NCBI RefSeq assembly: GCF_013137895.1
Contig: NZ_CP053538.1
Location: forward strand, 4,123,001-4,187,000
Direction of reading: 5' to 3'
Source: Hymenobacter taeanensis
Lineage (GTDB): Bacteria; Bacteroidota; Bacteroidia; Cytophagales; Hymenobacteraceae
DNA: 64,000 nt
Shown here: positions 8,824-18,709 of the stretch, one piece after another
How positions within the stretch are numbered: position 1 is the stretch's first letter
How the letters are laid out: each line of letters begins with the position of its first letter
Made by a program: the position numbers and the translations under genes
The notes under the pieces: generated by a model
The model's database searches: none
Told to the model about the DNA's origin: nothing
Seen by the model: the letters and a program-made list of their open reading frames with translations, nothing else

Positions 8824-10311
8824 TTAGCCGAAGACCTTTACTTTATCCTTGTGCTTGGTGCGCAGGTACTGCCTAATGATCTGCTGCACATCTTTGTTGT
8901 CGTTGTAGCGGGTAATGGCGTCTTTAAAATCCACGAAGCGGCGGGCCGAGAACGTTTCATCAACATAACCAAAGCCCAAGTACCTGCCGTTTTCTACCAC
9001 CACCAGGCTTTTCTCCGTGGCATGCCGGCCCGCGCCAATAATCACAAAGGTGCCGTGCTCATAGGTGAATGATTCAATGGCCTCTTCTACCCGCTGATTA
9101 TATTCTTCGGGTGGCTCTAGGCCTATGCAGGCACCTTTGCACCGGTGCACCTGATAATCGAAGCAGGAACCAGTGGTTTTATACAGGTCGCAGAGCTTCT
9201 GGCACAGGTTGAATTTTGATACTTTATGGAAGAGGAAGCCCTTAGCCTTAAACTGGTTGCCCAACGCAATTAGCGGGTGCGACTCGGCGTGGTCGTCGGC
9301 GCGGCCGTAGTAGAGTCGCTTGTACCCATTCTCATCTGTGCGCAAGAAAATGCCCGCCGGAAACACGGAGCGGCGCTGCGCCCGGTTATACAGCGGCTTC
9401 ATGCGCTTTATCTCATGCGACTCAAACAGCAGGGCTACCAATTCAGAGCCCGTGAGCTCCCACGTGATATCGGAAATGGAATTCTTAAACTCCAGACTCT
9501 TGCGCGACTTATAATCAACGGCAAAGTGCTGCTGAATCCGCTTGTAAATATTAATGCTCTTACCTACGTAAATAACTTCGCCCTGCTGGTTATAGAAGTA
9601 GTATACCCCGGCCTCCTGAGGCAATGAAGCTACCTTCTCGGGGGTAATATTGGGCGGGAGCAGGGCCGTTCGAATGGCTTCCTGTACGGCTTTGATTTTG
9701 CGGGTCGCGGGTTGCTTGGTCGCAGTTTTAGGTTGGCGGCCCGACGGTGCCGTAGCATCTACGGCCGCCAGTGTTTCGGCCGGGCTGAGGCCAGGGGCCA
9801 CCAAGGCTTCTTCCTGTTGCGAGATCTTAAGCAGCCGCCCGAACAGTATGGCCGTTGCGGCGGCATCCCCGGAGGCCCGGTGCCGGTCGTGGAGCGGAAT
9901 ACCAATATTCTGGCAGAGCTTACCCAGGCTGTAGCTGGGTTGGCCTGGCATCAGAGAACGGCTCAATCGCACTGTGCACAGCGTTTTTCGCGAGTAGTTA
10001 TAGCCTAAGTCGGCAAACTCCTTCTTCAGAAAGCTATAGTCAAAGCGCACGTTGTGGGCCACAAACACGCAGCCCTCCGTCATTTCCACCACTTTGCGGG
10101 CTACCTCATGAAACTTAGGCGCGTCGCGCACCATGTCGTCGGAGATGCCCGTGAGCTGCGTGATAAAGAAGGGGATAGGCCTACCTGGGTTGAGCAGCGT
10201 GCTGTACTCATCCACCACCTTCTCACCGTCGTGAATATAGATGGCAATTTCCGTGATGCGGTCTTGCGTGGGCTGACCGCCGGTAGTTTCTAAGTCAATG
10301 ATGGCGTACAA
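8824..10311 (-). CDS. DEDDh exonuclease fused to GIY-YIG nuclease (UvrC/Cho-like)
   Basis: A 495-residue two-nuclease protein. The N-terminal 180 residues are a DnaQ-type 3'-5' exonuclease: IIDLETTG (Asp6, Glu8), HNVRFDYSF and HRASGDAAATA supply the DEDDh residues. Around residue 230 begins a GIY-YIG domain (GVYYFYNQQGEVIYVGKSINIYKRIQQHF) as in UvrC and Cho, followed by a cysteine-bearing segment (LCQKLCDLYK, HRCKGACIGL) also found in UvrC-type proteins. The architecture is known from Bacteroidetes and actinobacteria and is thought to act in DNA repair; the precise substrate is unproven. It starts at ATG 10311 with a TATCTTTG element 46 bases upstream. Confidence 0.88.
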   Translation of the reverse strand: MYAIIDLETTGGQPTQDRITEIAIYIHDGEKVVDEYSTLLNPGRPIPFFITQLTGISDDMVRDAPKFHEVARKVVEMTEGCVFVAHNVRFDYSFLKKEFADLGYNYSRKTLCTVRLSRSLMPGQPSYSLGKLCQNIGIPLHDRHRASGDAAATAILFGRLLKISQQEEALVAPGLSPAETLAAVDATAPSGRQPKTATKQPATRKIKAVQEAIRTALLPPNITPEKVASLPQEAGVYYFYNQQGEVIYVGKSINIYKRIQQHFAVDYKSRKSLEFKNSISDITWELTGSELVALLFESHEIKRMKPLYNRAQRRSVFPAGIFLRTDENGYKRLYYGRADDHAESHPLIALGNQFKAKGFLFHKVSKFNLCQKLCDLYKTTGSCFDYQVHRCKGACIGLEPPEEYNQRVEEAIESFTYEHGTFVIIGAGRHATEKSLVVVENGRYLGFGYVDETFSARRFVDFKDAITRYNDNKDVQQIIRQYLRTKHKDKVKVFG

Positions 10312-10356
10312 AAGCGGCTCGAAATCAGGTAAAAAACGTGCTAATTAAATTGGTAA

Positions 10357-10364
10357 CAAAGATA
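10357..10364 (-). promoter_or_regulatory. TATCTTTG promoter element for the exonuclease/GIY-YIG gene
   Basis: Matches the Bacteroidetes -7 consensus TAnnTTTG, correctly oriented 46 bases before the start codon. No good TTG -33 element was found at the usual spacing. Confidence 0.45.
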
Positions 10365-10431
10365 CGCTTTCCAAAGGTTGCATCTCAGCACTGGCCTAGC
10401 GGCAAGCGTTTAGTGCCTCCGCATGTACAAC

Positions 10432-10463
10432 AAAAAAGGCTCGCCATGTGGCGAGCCTTTTTC
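10432..10463 (-). terminator. Terminator of the DUF2383 gene
   Basis: Perfect arms GGCTCGCC (10438-10445) and GGCGAGCC (10450-10457) with a 4-base loop, flanked by A-run and T-run on either side; it follows the minus-strand gene ending at 10485 and could work in both directions. Confidence 0.85.
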
Positions 10464-10484
10464 AATTATTTTAGCCAAAGTGGC

Positions 10485-10955
10485 CTAGCGGTTGCCTTTG
10501 TGCTGAGTAACCCAGTTCTTGGCCGACAGAATTTCGCCGTGCTGTTTCTGAATTACGGTGCGGGCTTCTGCGGGCAGCTCGTTCGACTTCAAAGCCGTTT
10601 CGTACGACGACAGGGCTGTAGCATCGCCGGTTTCGCACTCGCCCAGAATGGCCGAGTCGTCTTGGCCCGTAATGGCCGACTTGATATTGATCCAGCCGCG
10701 GTGTACGGCAGCGGCAGCATCAGCTACTACGCCTTCAATCGTATTGTCGCCTTCTACTGAAATACCAAATTGCTGCGCATGTTGCGAGAGCTCCGAGGCA
10801 AACTGGGCACGCTGCTGGCTGAATTGGCTTAGCTGCGACTTCAGGTCTGGGCTGGATACGCCTTCTGCGGCTTCCTGGTAGCCTTTAGCAGCTGTTTTAT
10901 TGATTTCTACGAGGTCGTTGTAAGCGCGTGCGGCTTCGCCAGTGATAGTTGCCAT
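10485..10955 (-). CDS. PA2169/DUF2383 four-helix bundle protein
   Basis: A 156-residue, all-helical, ferritin-like-sized protein. Recognisable blocks are LVEINKTAAKGYQEAAEGV at the start, the Q-rich helix LSQFSQQRAQFASEL, AAAVHRGWINIKSAI in the middle and ILGECETGDATALSSYETAL, where Glu and Cys near residue 105 are typical of the family. Members are small cytosolic proteins often seen in stress responses of Bacteroidetes, but no activity is established. It stands alone between two terminators, so it is probably monocistronic. Confidence 0.8.
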   Translation of the reverse strand: MATITGEAARAYNDLVEINKTAAKGYQEAAEGVSSPDLKSQLSQFSQQRAQFASELSQHAQQFGISVEGDNTIEGVVADAAAAVHRGWINIKSAITGQDDSAILGECETGDATALSSYETALKSNELPAEARTVIQKQHGEILSAKNWVTQHKGNR

Positions 10956-11100
10956 GATGAAGAGAGTTTCTGATGTTGATAGTATGATATGGTGCTGCCG
11001 CTAGTAGCGGCCACCTGAGCATTATACCCGCTTGCCCAGTGGTAGGTTACCTGCATGGTGGTACAAAATTTGGGATATTCTCATTGCAGCTAGGCTAAAT

Positions 11101-11147
11101 GCAAACTGCCCCCGTGCTGCAGTAGTGGCAGCGCGGATGCAGTTTGT
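11101..11147 (-). terminator. Imperfect 20-base-arm hairpin after the transporter gene
   Basis: Arms 11101-11120 and 11128-11147 pair with four differences, one of them a G-U pair; loop AGTAGTG. It follows the stop of the minus-strand transporter gene by 15 bases. No clear T-run, so termination is an inference. Confidence 0.5.
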
Positions 11148-11162
11148 TGGTGTGGGAATGGC

Positions 11163-12347
11163 CTATGCTGCTTTACCAAAGGCCCGGTCCCAGAGCCTCT
11201 TGATGCCCCCAGGTTGTTTACTTTCTGGTTTGGTAGAGTCATCCCCTTCGGCCGTGTCGCCCAGTAGGAAGCCCCACGGCTCGGTGGTCTTGTTAGCATC
11301 CAGCACCACTTTTATTACCGCAATCATAGGGATGCTCAAGATCATGCCGGGAGTGCCCCACAGAGCATTTCCGAGTATCAGGGCCAGAATGGCTGCCAGC
11401 GGATTAATGCTCACCTGTGAGCCCGTAATCATAGGAGTGATAAAATTGCCCTCCAGAAACTGCACAAACACAAATACGCCTACCACCAGCCCGGCCTGCA
11501 AGATAGAGCCGGTCTCAACCAGCGTTATAACCGCCGGAATGGTGGCGCCAATCATAATGCCGATATAGGGAATAACGGCCAATACCGAGGCGAAAATGGC
11601 GAAGAAGATGGCAAATTTAACTCCCAGAGCTACTAGGCCTATGCCATTCAATACGGCCACAATCACAATCACCTTAAACAGCCCCGAAATGTAGGCCTGC
11701 ACTACCGTTTGAATATTATCAACAGTGTGCAGCACAAACGTGCGCTTGTCAGGCGACACGAACCGAAACATAAACTGCCGAAGGTGGTCACGGTACAGGA
11801 GCAAGCAGAAAATATAAATGAGTACCTGGGCTAGGTTGCTTAGCACCGCAGTGGTGGTGTTGAGCGTGGTACCGATATAGGTGCCCCCTGATTTTTTAAG
11901 CGCTTTTACCGTGGACTCCTTGATTTCCTCTACACTCATGGGCTCATACCCAAATTTGTTGTGCGCCCACGCCTGGGCCTCCGTGAAAAACTGCATCAGC
12001 TTGTCTTGCAGCTTCGGAATCTCCGACTGAAACTGGGTGAGCTGAGACCCAAATCCCAGAATTATCCCTACCAGAAATAAGAGCAGCATCAGCAGGCACA
12101 GGATAATGCTCAGCACTCTTGGGATGCCTCGCAGCTCAAGCCAGCGGCAAATGGGGAGCAGCAGCAAGGTAAATAGCGCCGAAAACAGCAGAGGCAGCAG
12201 AATCTCATCTAATTTGTTGAGGGTGTAGATCAGCAGCACTGCGCCCACCATGAAGAAGGCAAACTGAATAAACGGGCTCTGCTTGACTGAAGTGTTGGGC
12301 TTATGTCCGGCAGGGGGCAAGTGATGTTGACTAGCGGGAGGAAACAT
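11163..12347 (-). CDS. AI-2E family transporter
   Basis: A 394-residue integral membrane protein of the AI-2 exporter-like family (PF01594), with about eight hydrophobic segments. The family signature region is YIGIMIGATIPAVITLV followed by QFLEGNFITPMITGS and ILGNALWGTPGMILSIP. The family includes TqsA (autoinducer-2 export) and sodium/proton antiporters, so the substrate cannot be stated. The hydrophilic N-terminus of about 25 residues (rich in His and Pro) and the C-terminal tail after residue 365 are presumably cytosolic. No partner gene is adjacent; the gene is divergent from parE. Confidence 0.88.
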   Translation of the reverse strand: MFPPASQHHLPPAGHKPNTSVKQSPFIQFAFFMVGAVLLIYTLNKLDEILLPLLFSALFTLLLLPICRWLELRGIPRVLSIILCLLMLLLFLVGIILGFGSQLTQFQSEIPKLQDKLMQFFTEAQAWAHNKFGYEPMSVEEIKESTVKALKKSGGTYIGTTLNTTTAVLSNLAQVLIYIFCLLLYRDHLRQFMFRFVSPDKRTFVLHTVDNIQTVVQAYISGLFKVIVIVAVLNGIGLVALGVKFAIFFAIFASVLAVIPYIGIMIGATIPAVITLVETGSILQAGLVVGVFVFVQFLEGNFITPMITGSQVSINPLAAILALILGNALWGTPGMILSIPMIAVIKVVLDANKTTEPWGFLLGDTAEGDDSTKPESKQPGGIKRLWDRAFGKAA

Positions 12348-12542
12348 TTTGCTAATATTATTGGGAATGAAAGGGAGTTGAAAAAGAAGAAACTACGCTT
12401 TTTAGAGCGTTGCTAGGGGAACAATCTGCCGTTTATCTAGGTTGAAACCCTATAAATTGCTAACTTGGCTAGCGAAAGTAAGGCGCGGAAAAGGTCAATT
12501 TTCTGTGTTATTTTACCCCAAATTCGAATTCCAGTTTTCCTG

Positions 12543-14459
12543 ATGGCTGAAGAACAAGTACCCGCCGCAACCCCCGACCATGGCTACACCGAGGACAGCA
12601 TTCGTTCGCTGGACTGGCGTGAGCACATTCGCCTGCGCCCAGGCATGTACATTGGTAAACTCGGGGATGGCTCCAGCTACGACGACGGCATTTACGTGCT
12701 GGTGAAAGAAGTCATCGATAACTCGATTGACGAGCACGTGATGGGCCACGGCCGTACTATCGACATCAAAATCTCTGACCAGCGCGTGCAGGTGCGCGAC
12801 TATGGCCGGGGTATCCCGTTGGGTAAAGTGGTGGAAGTGGTCAGTAAGATTAATACGGGCGGCAAGTATGACTCGAAAGTCTTCCAGAAGTCTGTAGGCT
12901 TAAACGGCGTCGGCACCAAGGCGGTTAACGCCCTTAGCAATTACTTTCTGGTGCAGAGCGTGCGGGAGGGGTTGATGAAGTCGGCGGAGTTCTCGCAAGG
13001 GGTACTCACCAGCGACCCAAAGCCCCAGAAAACCAGCCAGCGCAACGGCACTCTCTTCACGTTCCAGCCCGACGATTCTATTTTCCGCAACTACCGCTTC
13101 ATCCCGGAGTACCTGGAAAATCAGATCTGGAACTACGTATATCTGAACGCGGGCCTCACCATTAACTTCAACGGGCAGAAGTACTACTCTGAGAATGGAC
13201 TACTAGACCTGCTGGCCCGCAAAGCCGATCCTGATTCAATTAAGTATCCTATTATTCACTTGAAGGGCGAGGATATTGAGTTGGCTCTCACCCACGGCAA
13301 CGACTACGGCGAGGAGTATTACAGCTTCGTAAACGGCCAGTACACTACCCAGGGCGGTACCCACCTGGCCGCTTTCCGTGAGGCGGTGGTGAAAACGGTG
13401 CGCGAGTTCTACAAGAAGGAGTACGACGCCGCCGACATCCGAGCCTCCATTGTGGCCGCCATTTCCGTTCGAGTGCAGGAGCCAGTGTTTGAGTCGCAGA
13501 CTAAAACCAAGCTAGGCTCTATCAATATGGGGCCTGATGGGCCTACAGTGCGCGGATTCGTTCTTGACTTCGTGAAGGAGCACCTCGATAACTACCTGCA
13601 CAAAAACCAGGCAGTAGCCGATGCCCTCCGCAAGCGTATTGAGCAGAGCGAGCGGGAGCGGAAAGATATGGCGGGCGTGAAAAAGCTGGCTAACCAACGC
13701 GCCAAGAAAGCTAACCTGCACAACCGCAAGCTTCGCGACTGCCGCTTCCACTTAGGAGAAGGCAAACAGGAAGCGGAGGCCTTGACCACGCTTTTCATCA
13801 CGGAGGGTGACTCGGCCTCCGGCTCCATCACCAAGAGCCGCAACGTAGAGACGGAAGCCGTTTTCTCCTTGCGCGGTAAGCCCCTAAACTGTTTCGGGCT
13901 GAAGAAGAAAATCGTCTACGAGAACGAGGAGCTGAACCTGCTGCAGCACGCCCTTAACATTGAGGAAGGCATTGAAGGTCTGCGCTACAACCGCGTAGTT
14001 ATTGCCACCGATGCCGACGTGGACGGGATGCACATCCGGCTGCTGTTGCTCACGTTCTTCCTGCAGTTCTTTCCCGACCTGGTGCGCAATGGCCACGTGT
14101 TCATTCTGGAAACGCCGCTGTTCCGCGTTCGGAATAAGAAAACCACCATCTACTGCTACAATGAGCAGGAGAAGCAGGCTGCCATGCGCAAGCTGGGCCG
14201 CAACCCTGAGGTGACGCGATTCAAGGGCCTCGGTGAAATTTCTCCCGACGAGTTTGGTAAGTTTATCGGCGACAACATCAAGCTGGAGCCTGTGATTCTG
14301 CAGTCTGACCGATCCATTCAGCAGGTGTTGAATTACTACATGGGCAAAAACACGCCAGCCCGTCAGGAATTTATCATCGAAAACCTGCGTCTGGAGAAGG
14401 ATTTGGTGACTTCCGATGTTCTCCCTGTTGAGGAAGTGCCCGAGGAAGACCTGGCCTAG
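12543..14459 (+). CDS. parE: DNA topoisomerase IV subunit B (ParE)
   Basis: ATPase subunit of a type IIA topoisomerase, 638 residues from ATG 12543; the frame is open further up to 12465 but the family N-terminus ([22 protein letters not shown]) fits the ATG. GHKL ATPase motifs are [14 protein letters not shown] and [11 protein letters not shown]. The Toprim domain carries TEGDSASGS and [11 protein letters not shown] (metal-binding DxD). Length and the adjoining subunit A gene favour the topoisomerase IV pair that decatenates daughter chromosomes rather than GyrB, whose gene usually lies elsewhere in Bacteroidetes. ParE versus GyrB is judged from context and the [14 protein letters not shown] signature. 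Confidence 0.88.
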   Translation: MAEEQVPAATPDHGYTEDSIRSLDWREHIRLRPGMYIGKLGDGSSYDDGIYVLVKEVIDNSIDEHVMGHGRTIDIKISDQRVQVRDYGRGIPLGKVVEVVSKINTGGKYDSKVFQKSVGLNGVGTKAVNALSNYFLVQSVREGLMKSAEFSQGVLTSDPKPQKTSQRNGTLFTFQPDDSIFRNYRFIPEYLENQIWNYVYLNAGLTINFNGQKYYSENGLLDLLARKADPDSIKYPIIHLKGEDIELALTHGNDYGEEYYSFVNGQYTTQGGTHLAAFREAVVKTVREFYKKEYDAADIRASIVAAISVRVQEPVFESQTKTKLGSINMGPDGPTVRGFVLDFVKEHLDNYLHKNQAVADALRKRIEQSERERKDMAGVKKLANQRAKKANLHNRKLRDCRFHLGEGKQEAEALTTLFITEGDSASGSITKSRNVETEAVFSLRGKPLNCFGLKKKIVYENEELNLLQHALNIEEGIEGLRYNRVVIATDADVDGMHIRLLLLTFFLQFFPDLVRNGHVFILETPLFRVRNKKTTIYCYNEQEKQAAMRKLGRNPEVTRFKGLGEISPDEFGKFIGDNIKLEPVILQSDRSIQQVLNYYMGKNTPARQEFIIENLRLEKDLVTSDVLPVEEVPEEDLA

Positions 14460-14646
14460 CGCCAGGCCTACTCGGCCAGCTGCACCAAGTGGCCTAGCGC
14501 TTTGGCGCTGGAGCAAAGCTGGCAAGCAATCACCAGCAAAAGCTGGACAGTGAACAGTTTAAACCTTCTGCTTTCCTAGCTTCCATGGCGGGAGAGCAGG
14601 AGAGAGGTACAAGAACAATAACCGTGGTCCTAGGCCACACCCTGTA

Positions 14647-17604
14647 ATGTCAGAAGAGACGAACCCCCAAGACCCAAACCAAGAAGAGCAGCCAAACCTA
14701 TTTGGCTCCGGCGACTCCTTTGAGTTTGGATCCGCGCCGGATCAGTCGGCGGATGCTGAAACGCCGGCCGAAGAGCCTGTGCAATCTGTGGTGAGTGAAT
14801 CAGGTGAGCTGCTCTTGGCCGAGTCAGGTGCCGATGTAGACGCCGTAACTGAGCCAGAGCCCGTAACGGAAGAAACCGAGGAAGAGCCCAAGTTCGCGCC
14901 CGGTGAAACCATTCATGATGTGGCCACCGTGAACGGCATGTACCAGAACTGGTTTCTGGACTATGCTTCCTACGTGATTCTGGAGCGTGCCGTACCGGCC
15001 ATTGAAGACGGCCTCAAGCCTGTTCAGCGCCGCATTCTGCATGCCATGAAGGAAATGGATGATGGCCGCTTCAACAAAGTAGCCAACGTCATCGGCCAGA
15101 CCATGCAGTACCACCCCCACGGTGACGCCTCCATTGGTGATGCCATGGTGAACTTGGGCCAGAAAGATCTGCTCATCGAGACGCAGGGTAACTGGGGCGA
15201 CATCCGCACCGGGGACGGCGCGGCTGCTCCGCGTTACATTGAGGCCCGCCTGAGCAAGTTTGCACTGGATGTGGTCTTCAACCCCGACATTACAGAGTGG
15301 CAGATGAGCTACGACGGCCGCAAGCGTGAACCTACCACGCTGCCCGTGAAGTTTCCGCTGCTGCTGGCCCAAGGTGTGGAAGGCATTGCCGTAGGCCTGT
15401 CCACGAAGATTATGCCCCACAACTTCCGCGAGTTGTGCAAGGCCAGTATCGACGTGCTGCGAGGCCGCGACATTCAGCTCTTTCCCGACTTTCCCACGGG
15501 TGGTCTCTGCGACGTCTCGAACTACAACGGTGGCCTACGCGGCTCCAAGATTCGCTTGCGCGCTACCATTGAGAAGGCCGATAAGACCATGCTCGTCATT
15601 CGCGACATTCCGTACGGCACCACCACCACGGCGCTGATGGAAAGCATCGTGAAGGCCTCGGAAGCGAATAAGATCAAGATCAAGAAGGTAGTTGATAATA
15701 CGGCCGCTGAGGTAGAGATTCAGGTGCACCTGCCTACGGGCGTGAGCCCCGACCTCACCATGGACGCCCTCTACGCCTTCACCGACTGCGAAATCAGCAT
15801 CTCGCCCAACACCTGCGTTATCATCGAAGATAAGCCGCGGTTTGTGGCCGTCGAGGACATGCTGCGCCTGAGCACCCAGAAAACGGTGCGCCTGCTGGAG
15901 CGGGAGCTGGAAATCCGACAGGAGGAGCTGCAAGAAAAATGGCACTCGGCTTCGTTGGAAAAGATCTTCATCGAAAACCGCATTTACCGCAAAATTGAGG
16001 AGTGCGAGACCTGGGAAGACATTATCCAGACCATTGATGCGGGCCTGAAGAAATTCGTGCGCATTGAAGGGGAGAAGCCCAAGGCCAATGACACGCGCAT
16101 TGTGCTGCGCCGCGCCGTTACCGAAGATGACATTACGCGCCTGACCGAAATTCGCATCAAGCGTATCTCGAAGTATGATGGCTTTAAGGCGGAAGAGTAC
16201 ATTCAGAAGCTGGAAACGGAGCTCCTGGAAGTAGCCGACCACCTGGCCAACATCGTCCGCTACGCCATTCACTACTTTGAGGGCCTGCTGAAGAAGTACG
16301 GCGCCACCCGGGAGCGTAAAACCCAACTGCGCACCTTTGATGTGGTAACAGCCCAGAAAGTAGCCGTGGCCAACCAGAAGCTTTACGTGAATCGTCGCGA
16401 TGGTTTCGTGGGCTATGGCCTGAAGAAGGACGAGCACGTGGAGTACATCTGCGACTGCTCCGACCTCGACGACATCATCGCCATTAAGCGGGATGGCACC
16501 TTCATGGTGTCGAAAATTGCCGAGAAGACTTTCGTTGGGAAGGACATTATGCACGCGGGCGTTTACAACAAGAACGACGACCGGCTAGTGTATAACATGA
16601 TTTACCAGGATGGTACTTCGGGCATAAGCTTCGCCAAGCGCTTCCTGGTAACCGGCATAACCCGGGATAAAAGCTACGACCTGACAAAAGGCACCAAGGG
16701 CACCAAAACGCTGTATCTGACCGCCAACCCCAACTCCGAATCGGAGATTGTAAGCGTGCAACTCTCAGATAAAGCCCAGGCCCGCGTGAAGCAGTTTGAC
16801 TTTGATTTCGCGGAGCTGGCAATTAAAGGCAAGGGCTCGATGGGTAACATCGTGACCAAGCAGCCCATCAAGAAAATCACCCAGAAAAGCCTCGGCGACT
16901 CTACGCTTGGTGGTCGGGAGGTGTTTTTCGACAGCGTGGTGGGTCGCCTCAATACGGCCGGCCACGGTCGTTACCTGGGCACTTTCGACACCGACAATAC
17001 CATTCTGGTGGTGTACAAGGATGGTAGCTACGAGATGAAGTCGCCTGATCCTGCGCATCACTTCGATGTGCCTAACATAGTACTGCTACGCAAGCTCGAG
17101 CCCGAGACTGTAATCAGTGCTGTGTATGCCGAAGGAGAAACGAAGACGCACTACGTGAAGCGGTTCAAGATTGAAACCAGCACACTGGAAAACCGCTTTA
17201 CGTTTATTTCAGCAACTAAAGGCTCGAAGCTGCTCTGTGCAACATGTCACGCTGAGCCGCAGGTAGAGGTAAAGCTGCAGCGCGATAAGAAGGCAGATAA
17301 GGAAACTGAAAAGATTCTGCTGCACGAATTCATTGACGTAAAAGGCTGGAAGGCCATGGGCAACAAGCTTAACTTCTTCAAGATTCACGCCGTGACCTTG
17401 CTCACCGACGAGGGTCCCGAGCCCCAGCGCCGGGAGGTAGCCAAGAAGCGAGGACCGGCAACTATTCCTCGCACCAACTCGCCCGTTTCCGCCGATGCAG
17501 CACCTCTGCCCGAGCATACCGGCGACGTTGACATCTCGGCTGCCGATGTGGCCCAGGCCCAGGCAGTGCTCAAAACGCCGAAGTCTCAGCTTAAGCTGTT
17601 CTAG
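14647..17604 (+). CDS. parC: DNA topoisomerase IV subunit A (ParC)
   Basis: A 985-residue DNA-cleaving subunit. After an acidic, low-complexity N-terminal extension of about 95 residues, the winged-helix core begins at NWFLDYASYVILERAVP and contains DGLKPVQRRIL and GDGAAAPRYIEARLS, whose tyrosine forms the 5'-phosphotyrosine link. A long coiled-coil tower follows (LEIRQEELQEKWHSASLEKIF), then a beta-pinwheel C-terminal domain and a tail rich in Lys, Pro and acidic residues. The protein is longer than Escherichia coli ParC because of the extension and tail. It lies 187 bases after parE and is presumably cotranscribed; the gap contains one AGTGGCCTAG copy. Confidence 0.9.
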   Translation: MSEETNPQDPNQEEQPNLFGSGDSFEFGSAPDQSADAETPAEEPVQSVVSESGELLLAESGADVDAVTEPEPVTEETEEEPKFAPGETIHDVATVNGMYQNWFLDYASYVILERAVPAIEDGLKPVQRRILHAMKEMDDGRFNKVANVIGQTMQYHPHGDASIGDAMVNLGQKDLLIETQGNWGDIRTGDGAAAPRYIEARLSKFALDVVFNPDITEWQMSYDGRKREPTTLPVKFPLLLAQGVEGIAVGLSTKIMPHNFRELCKASIDVLRGRDIQLFPDFPTGGLCDVSNYNGGLRGSKIRLRATIEKADKTMLVIRDIPYGTTTTALMESIVKASEANKIKIKKVVDNTAAEVEIQVHLPTGVSPDLTMDALYAFTDCEISISPNTCVIIEDKPRFVAVEDMLRLSTQKTVRLLERELEIRQEELQEKWHSASLEKIFIENRIYRKIEECETWEDIIQTIDAGLKKFVRIEGEKPKANDTRIVLRRAVTEDDITRLTEIRIKRISKYDGFKAEEYIQKLETELLEVADHLANIVRYAIHYFEGLLKKYGATRERKTQLRTFDVVTAQKVAVANQKLYVNRRDGFVGYGLKKDEHVEYICDCSDLDDIIAIKRDGTFMVSKIAEKTFVGKDIMHAGVYNKNDDRLVYNMIYQDGTSGISFAKRFLVTGITRDKSYDLTKGTKGTKTLYLTANPNSESEIVSVQLSDKAQARVKQFDFDFAELAIKGKGSMGNIVTKQPIKKITQKSLGDSTLGGREVFFDSVVGRLNTAGHGRYLGTFDTDNTILVVYKDGSYEMKSPDPAHHFDVPNIVLLRKLEPETVISAVYAEGETKTHYVKRFKIETSTLENRFTFISATKGSKLLCATCHAEPQVEVKLQRDKKADKETEKILLHEFIDVKGWKAMGNKLNFFKIHAVTLLTDEGPEPQRREVAKKRGPATIPRTNSPVSADAAPLPEHTGDVDISAADVAQAQAVLKTPKSQLKLF

Positions 17605-17642
17605 CAACCAGAAGCCCCGCCACCCGGCGGGGCTTCTGGTTG
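17605..17642. terminator. Strong hairpin after parC
   Basis: Perfect 17-base arms 17605-17621 and 17626-17642 with loop ACCC begin right after the stop codon. No T-run follows, so it may be a transcript-stabilising hairpin or a Rho-assisted terminator. Confidence 0.75.
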
Positions 17643-17754
17643 TAATAGAAACTATCCTGGCCTACGGGGCCTTGCATACAGAGCACAAGTGCGAGGCACT
17701 AGGTGCCTACGGGTTTCAGCAAAAACTCCCAGATTTGTGGGTGTAAGTCAGGTT

Positions 17755-18636
17755 ATGCGTCGTTCACTTCGTTTTGCAGTTGGGGTGCTAGCCCTATGGG
17801 GCAGCCCGGGCTGGGTGACTGATGTGTTGGGTCAGGGAACCCCCCAGCCAAACCAGGCCCCCACCGAAGCGCTTGCTCCGGCCCTGGAGCAACTTATGGC
17901 TCAGGCCAAGACGCAACAGGAGCAGTACCACGATTCGGAAGCCCTGGCCAAGTATGAGCAAGTGCTAGCCAAGGCTCCGGCTACCTATGATGCCCTCTGG
18001 CAAGCCGCTATCCTTAGCGTCCGGATTGGGGCCCGCTATACGGATGAAACCCGGAAGTCAGCTTACTTCTCAGCGGCCCGATTATATGCCAACCGGGCAT
18101 TGGTGGTGCGCACAGATGGGGCTGAAGGTCACTACGCGGAAGCTATGGCATTGGCAAACCAGGCCAATCTGTTAGGAGCCAGGGGGCGGCTACTGGCCTA
18201 CAAGGAAATGAAGAGCCATGTGTTTAAGGCAGTAGCGCGTCGGCCCGATTGGGCTGAGGCCTGGCAAATGCTAGGGCGCTGGCATTACCGAGTCGACCAC
18301 TACAACCTATTAGAACGGGCGTTTAGTCGATTGTTTTTAGGTGGAATGCCCAGCGGAGCGGGTACCCGCAAAGCTATTGACGCCTTGGTAAGAGCGCATG
18401 AGCTAGCTCCTAAACGCATTGAGTTTTGCTATGACTTAGCCCGGGTGCACCTAAACCAAGGCCAGCGTAGTCGCGCCGTTGCGGTGCTGCAAGAAGCTAT
18501 GGAGCTCACGCCCGTAACCGCTGAGGAGTTGGAAATCAGCCGACGCTGCCGCCGTCTGCAGGAGCTGCTTAACCGCCAAATGCGCCGTCAGCTGCAACGG
18601 CACATCCGAAAGGAGGTCGGAATATATATCCGCTAG
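17755..18636 (+). CDS. Secreted TPR protein, RMDN-like
   Basis: A 293-residue protein from ATG 17755 with a signal peptide (MRRSLRFAVGVLALWGSPG, cleavage probably near VLGQG). It contains about three to four TPR helices (YHDSEALAKYEQVLAKAP; MKSHVFKAVARRPDWAEAWQMLGRWHY; AIDALVRAHELAPKRIEFCYDLARVHLNQG). The SHVFKA...LGRWHY spacing resembles proteins annotated as regulator of microtubule dynamics (RMDN) family in bacteria and eukaryotes. It is probably periplasmic, with a basic C-terminal tail. Function not known. The frame is open to 17689 but the signal peptide decides the start. Confidence 0.65.
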   Translation: MRRSLRFAVGVLALWGSPGWVTDVLGQGTPQPNQAPTEALAPALEQLMAQAKTQQEQYHDSEALAKYEQVLAKAPATYDALWQAAILSVRIGARYTDETRKSAYFSAARLYANRALVVRTDGAEGHYAEAMALANQANLLGARGRLLAYKEMKSHVFKAVARRPDWAEAWQMLGRWHYRVDHYNLLERAFSRLFLGGMPSGAGTRKAIDALVRAHELAPKRIEFCYDLARVHLNQGQRSRAVAVLQEAMELTPVTAEELEISRRCRRLQELLNRQMRRQLQRHIRKEVGIYIR

Positions 18637-18694
18637 GCCAGGTAGCAGTGCCCTGTAAGCCAGGAGTACGTGTGGCTAGGCCAGTTTAGCTGCG

Positions 18695-18702
18695 TATCTT
18701 TG
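18695..18702 (+). promoter_or_regulatory. TATCTTTG element just before the TPR lipoprotein gene
   Basis: A TAnnTTTG -7 box ends 7 bases before the ATG at 18710, so transcription would begin at or beside the start codon and give a leaderless or near-leaderless mRNA. No convincing -33 box. Confidence 0.4.
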
Positions 18703-18709
18703 CGGCTCA

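Noticed and set aside
14460..14646. A short stem GCCAGCT/AGCTGGC in the parE-parC gap as a terminator
   Set aside because: Arms are short and no T-run follows; parE and parC are more likely cotranscribed.
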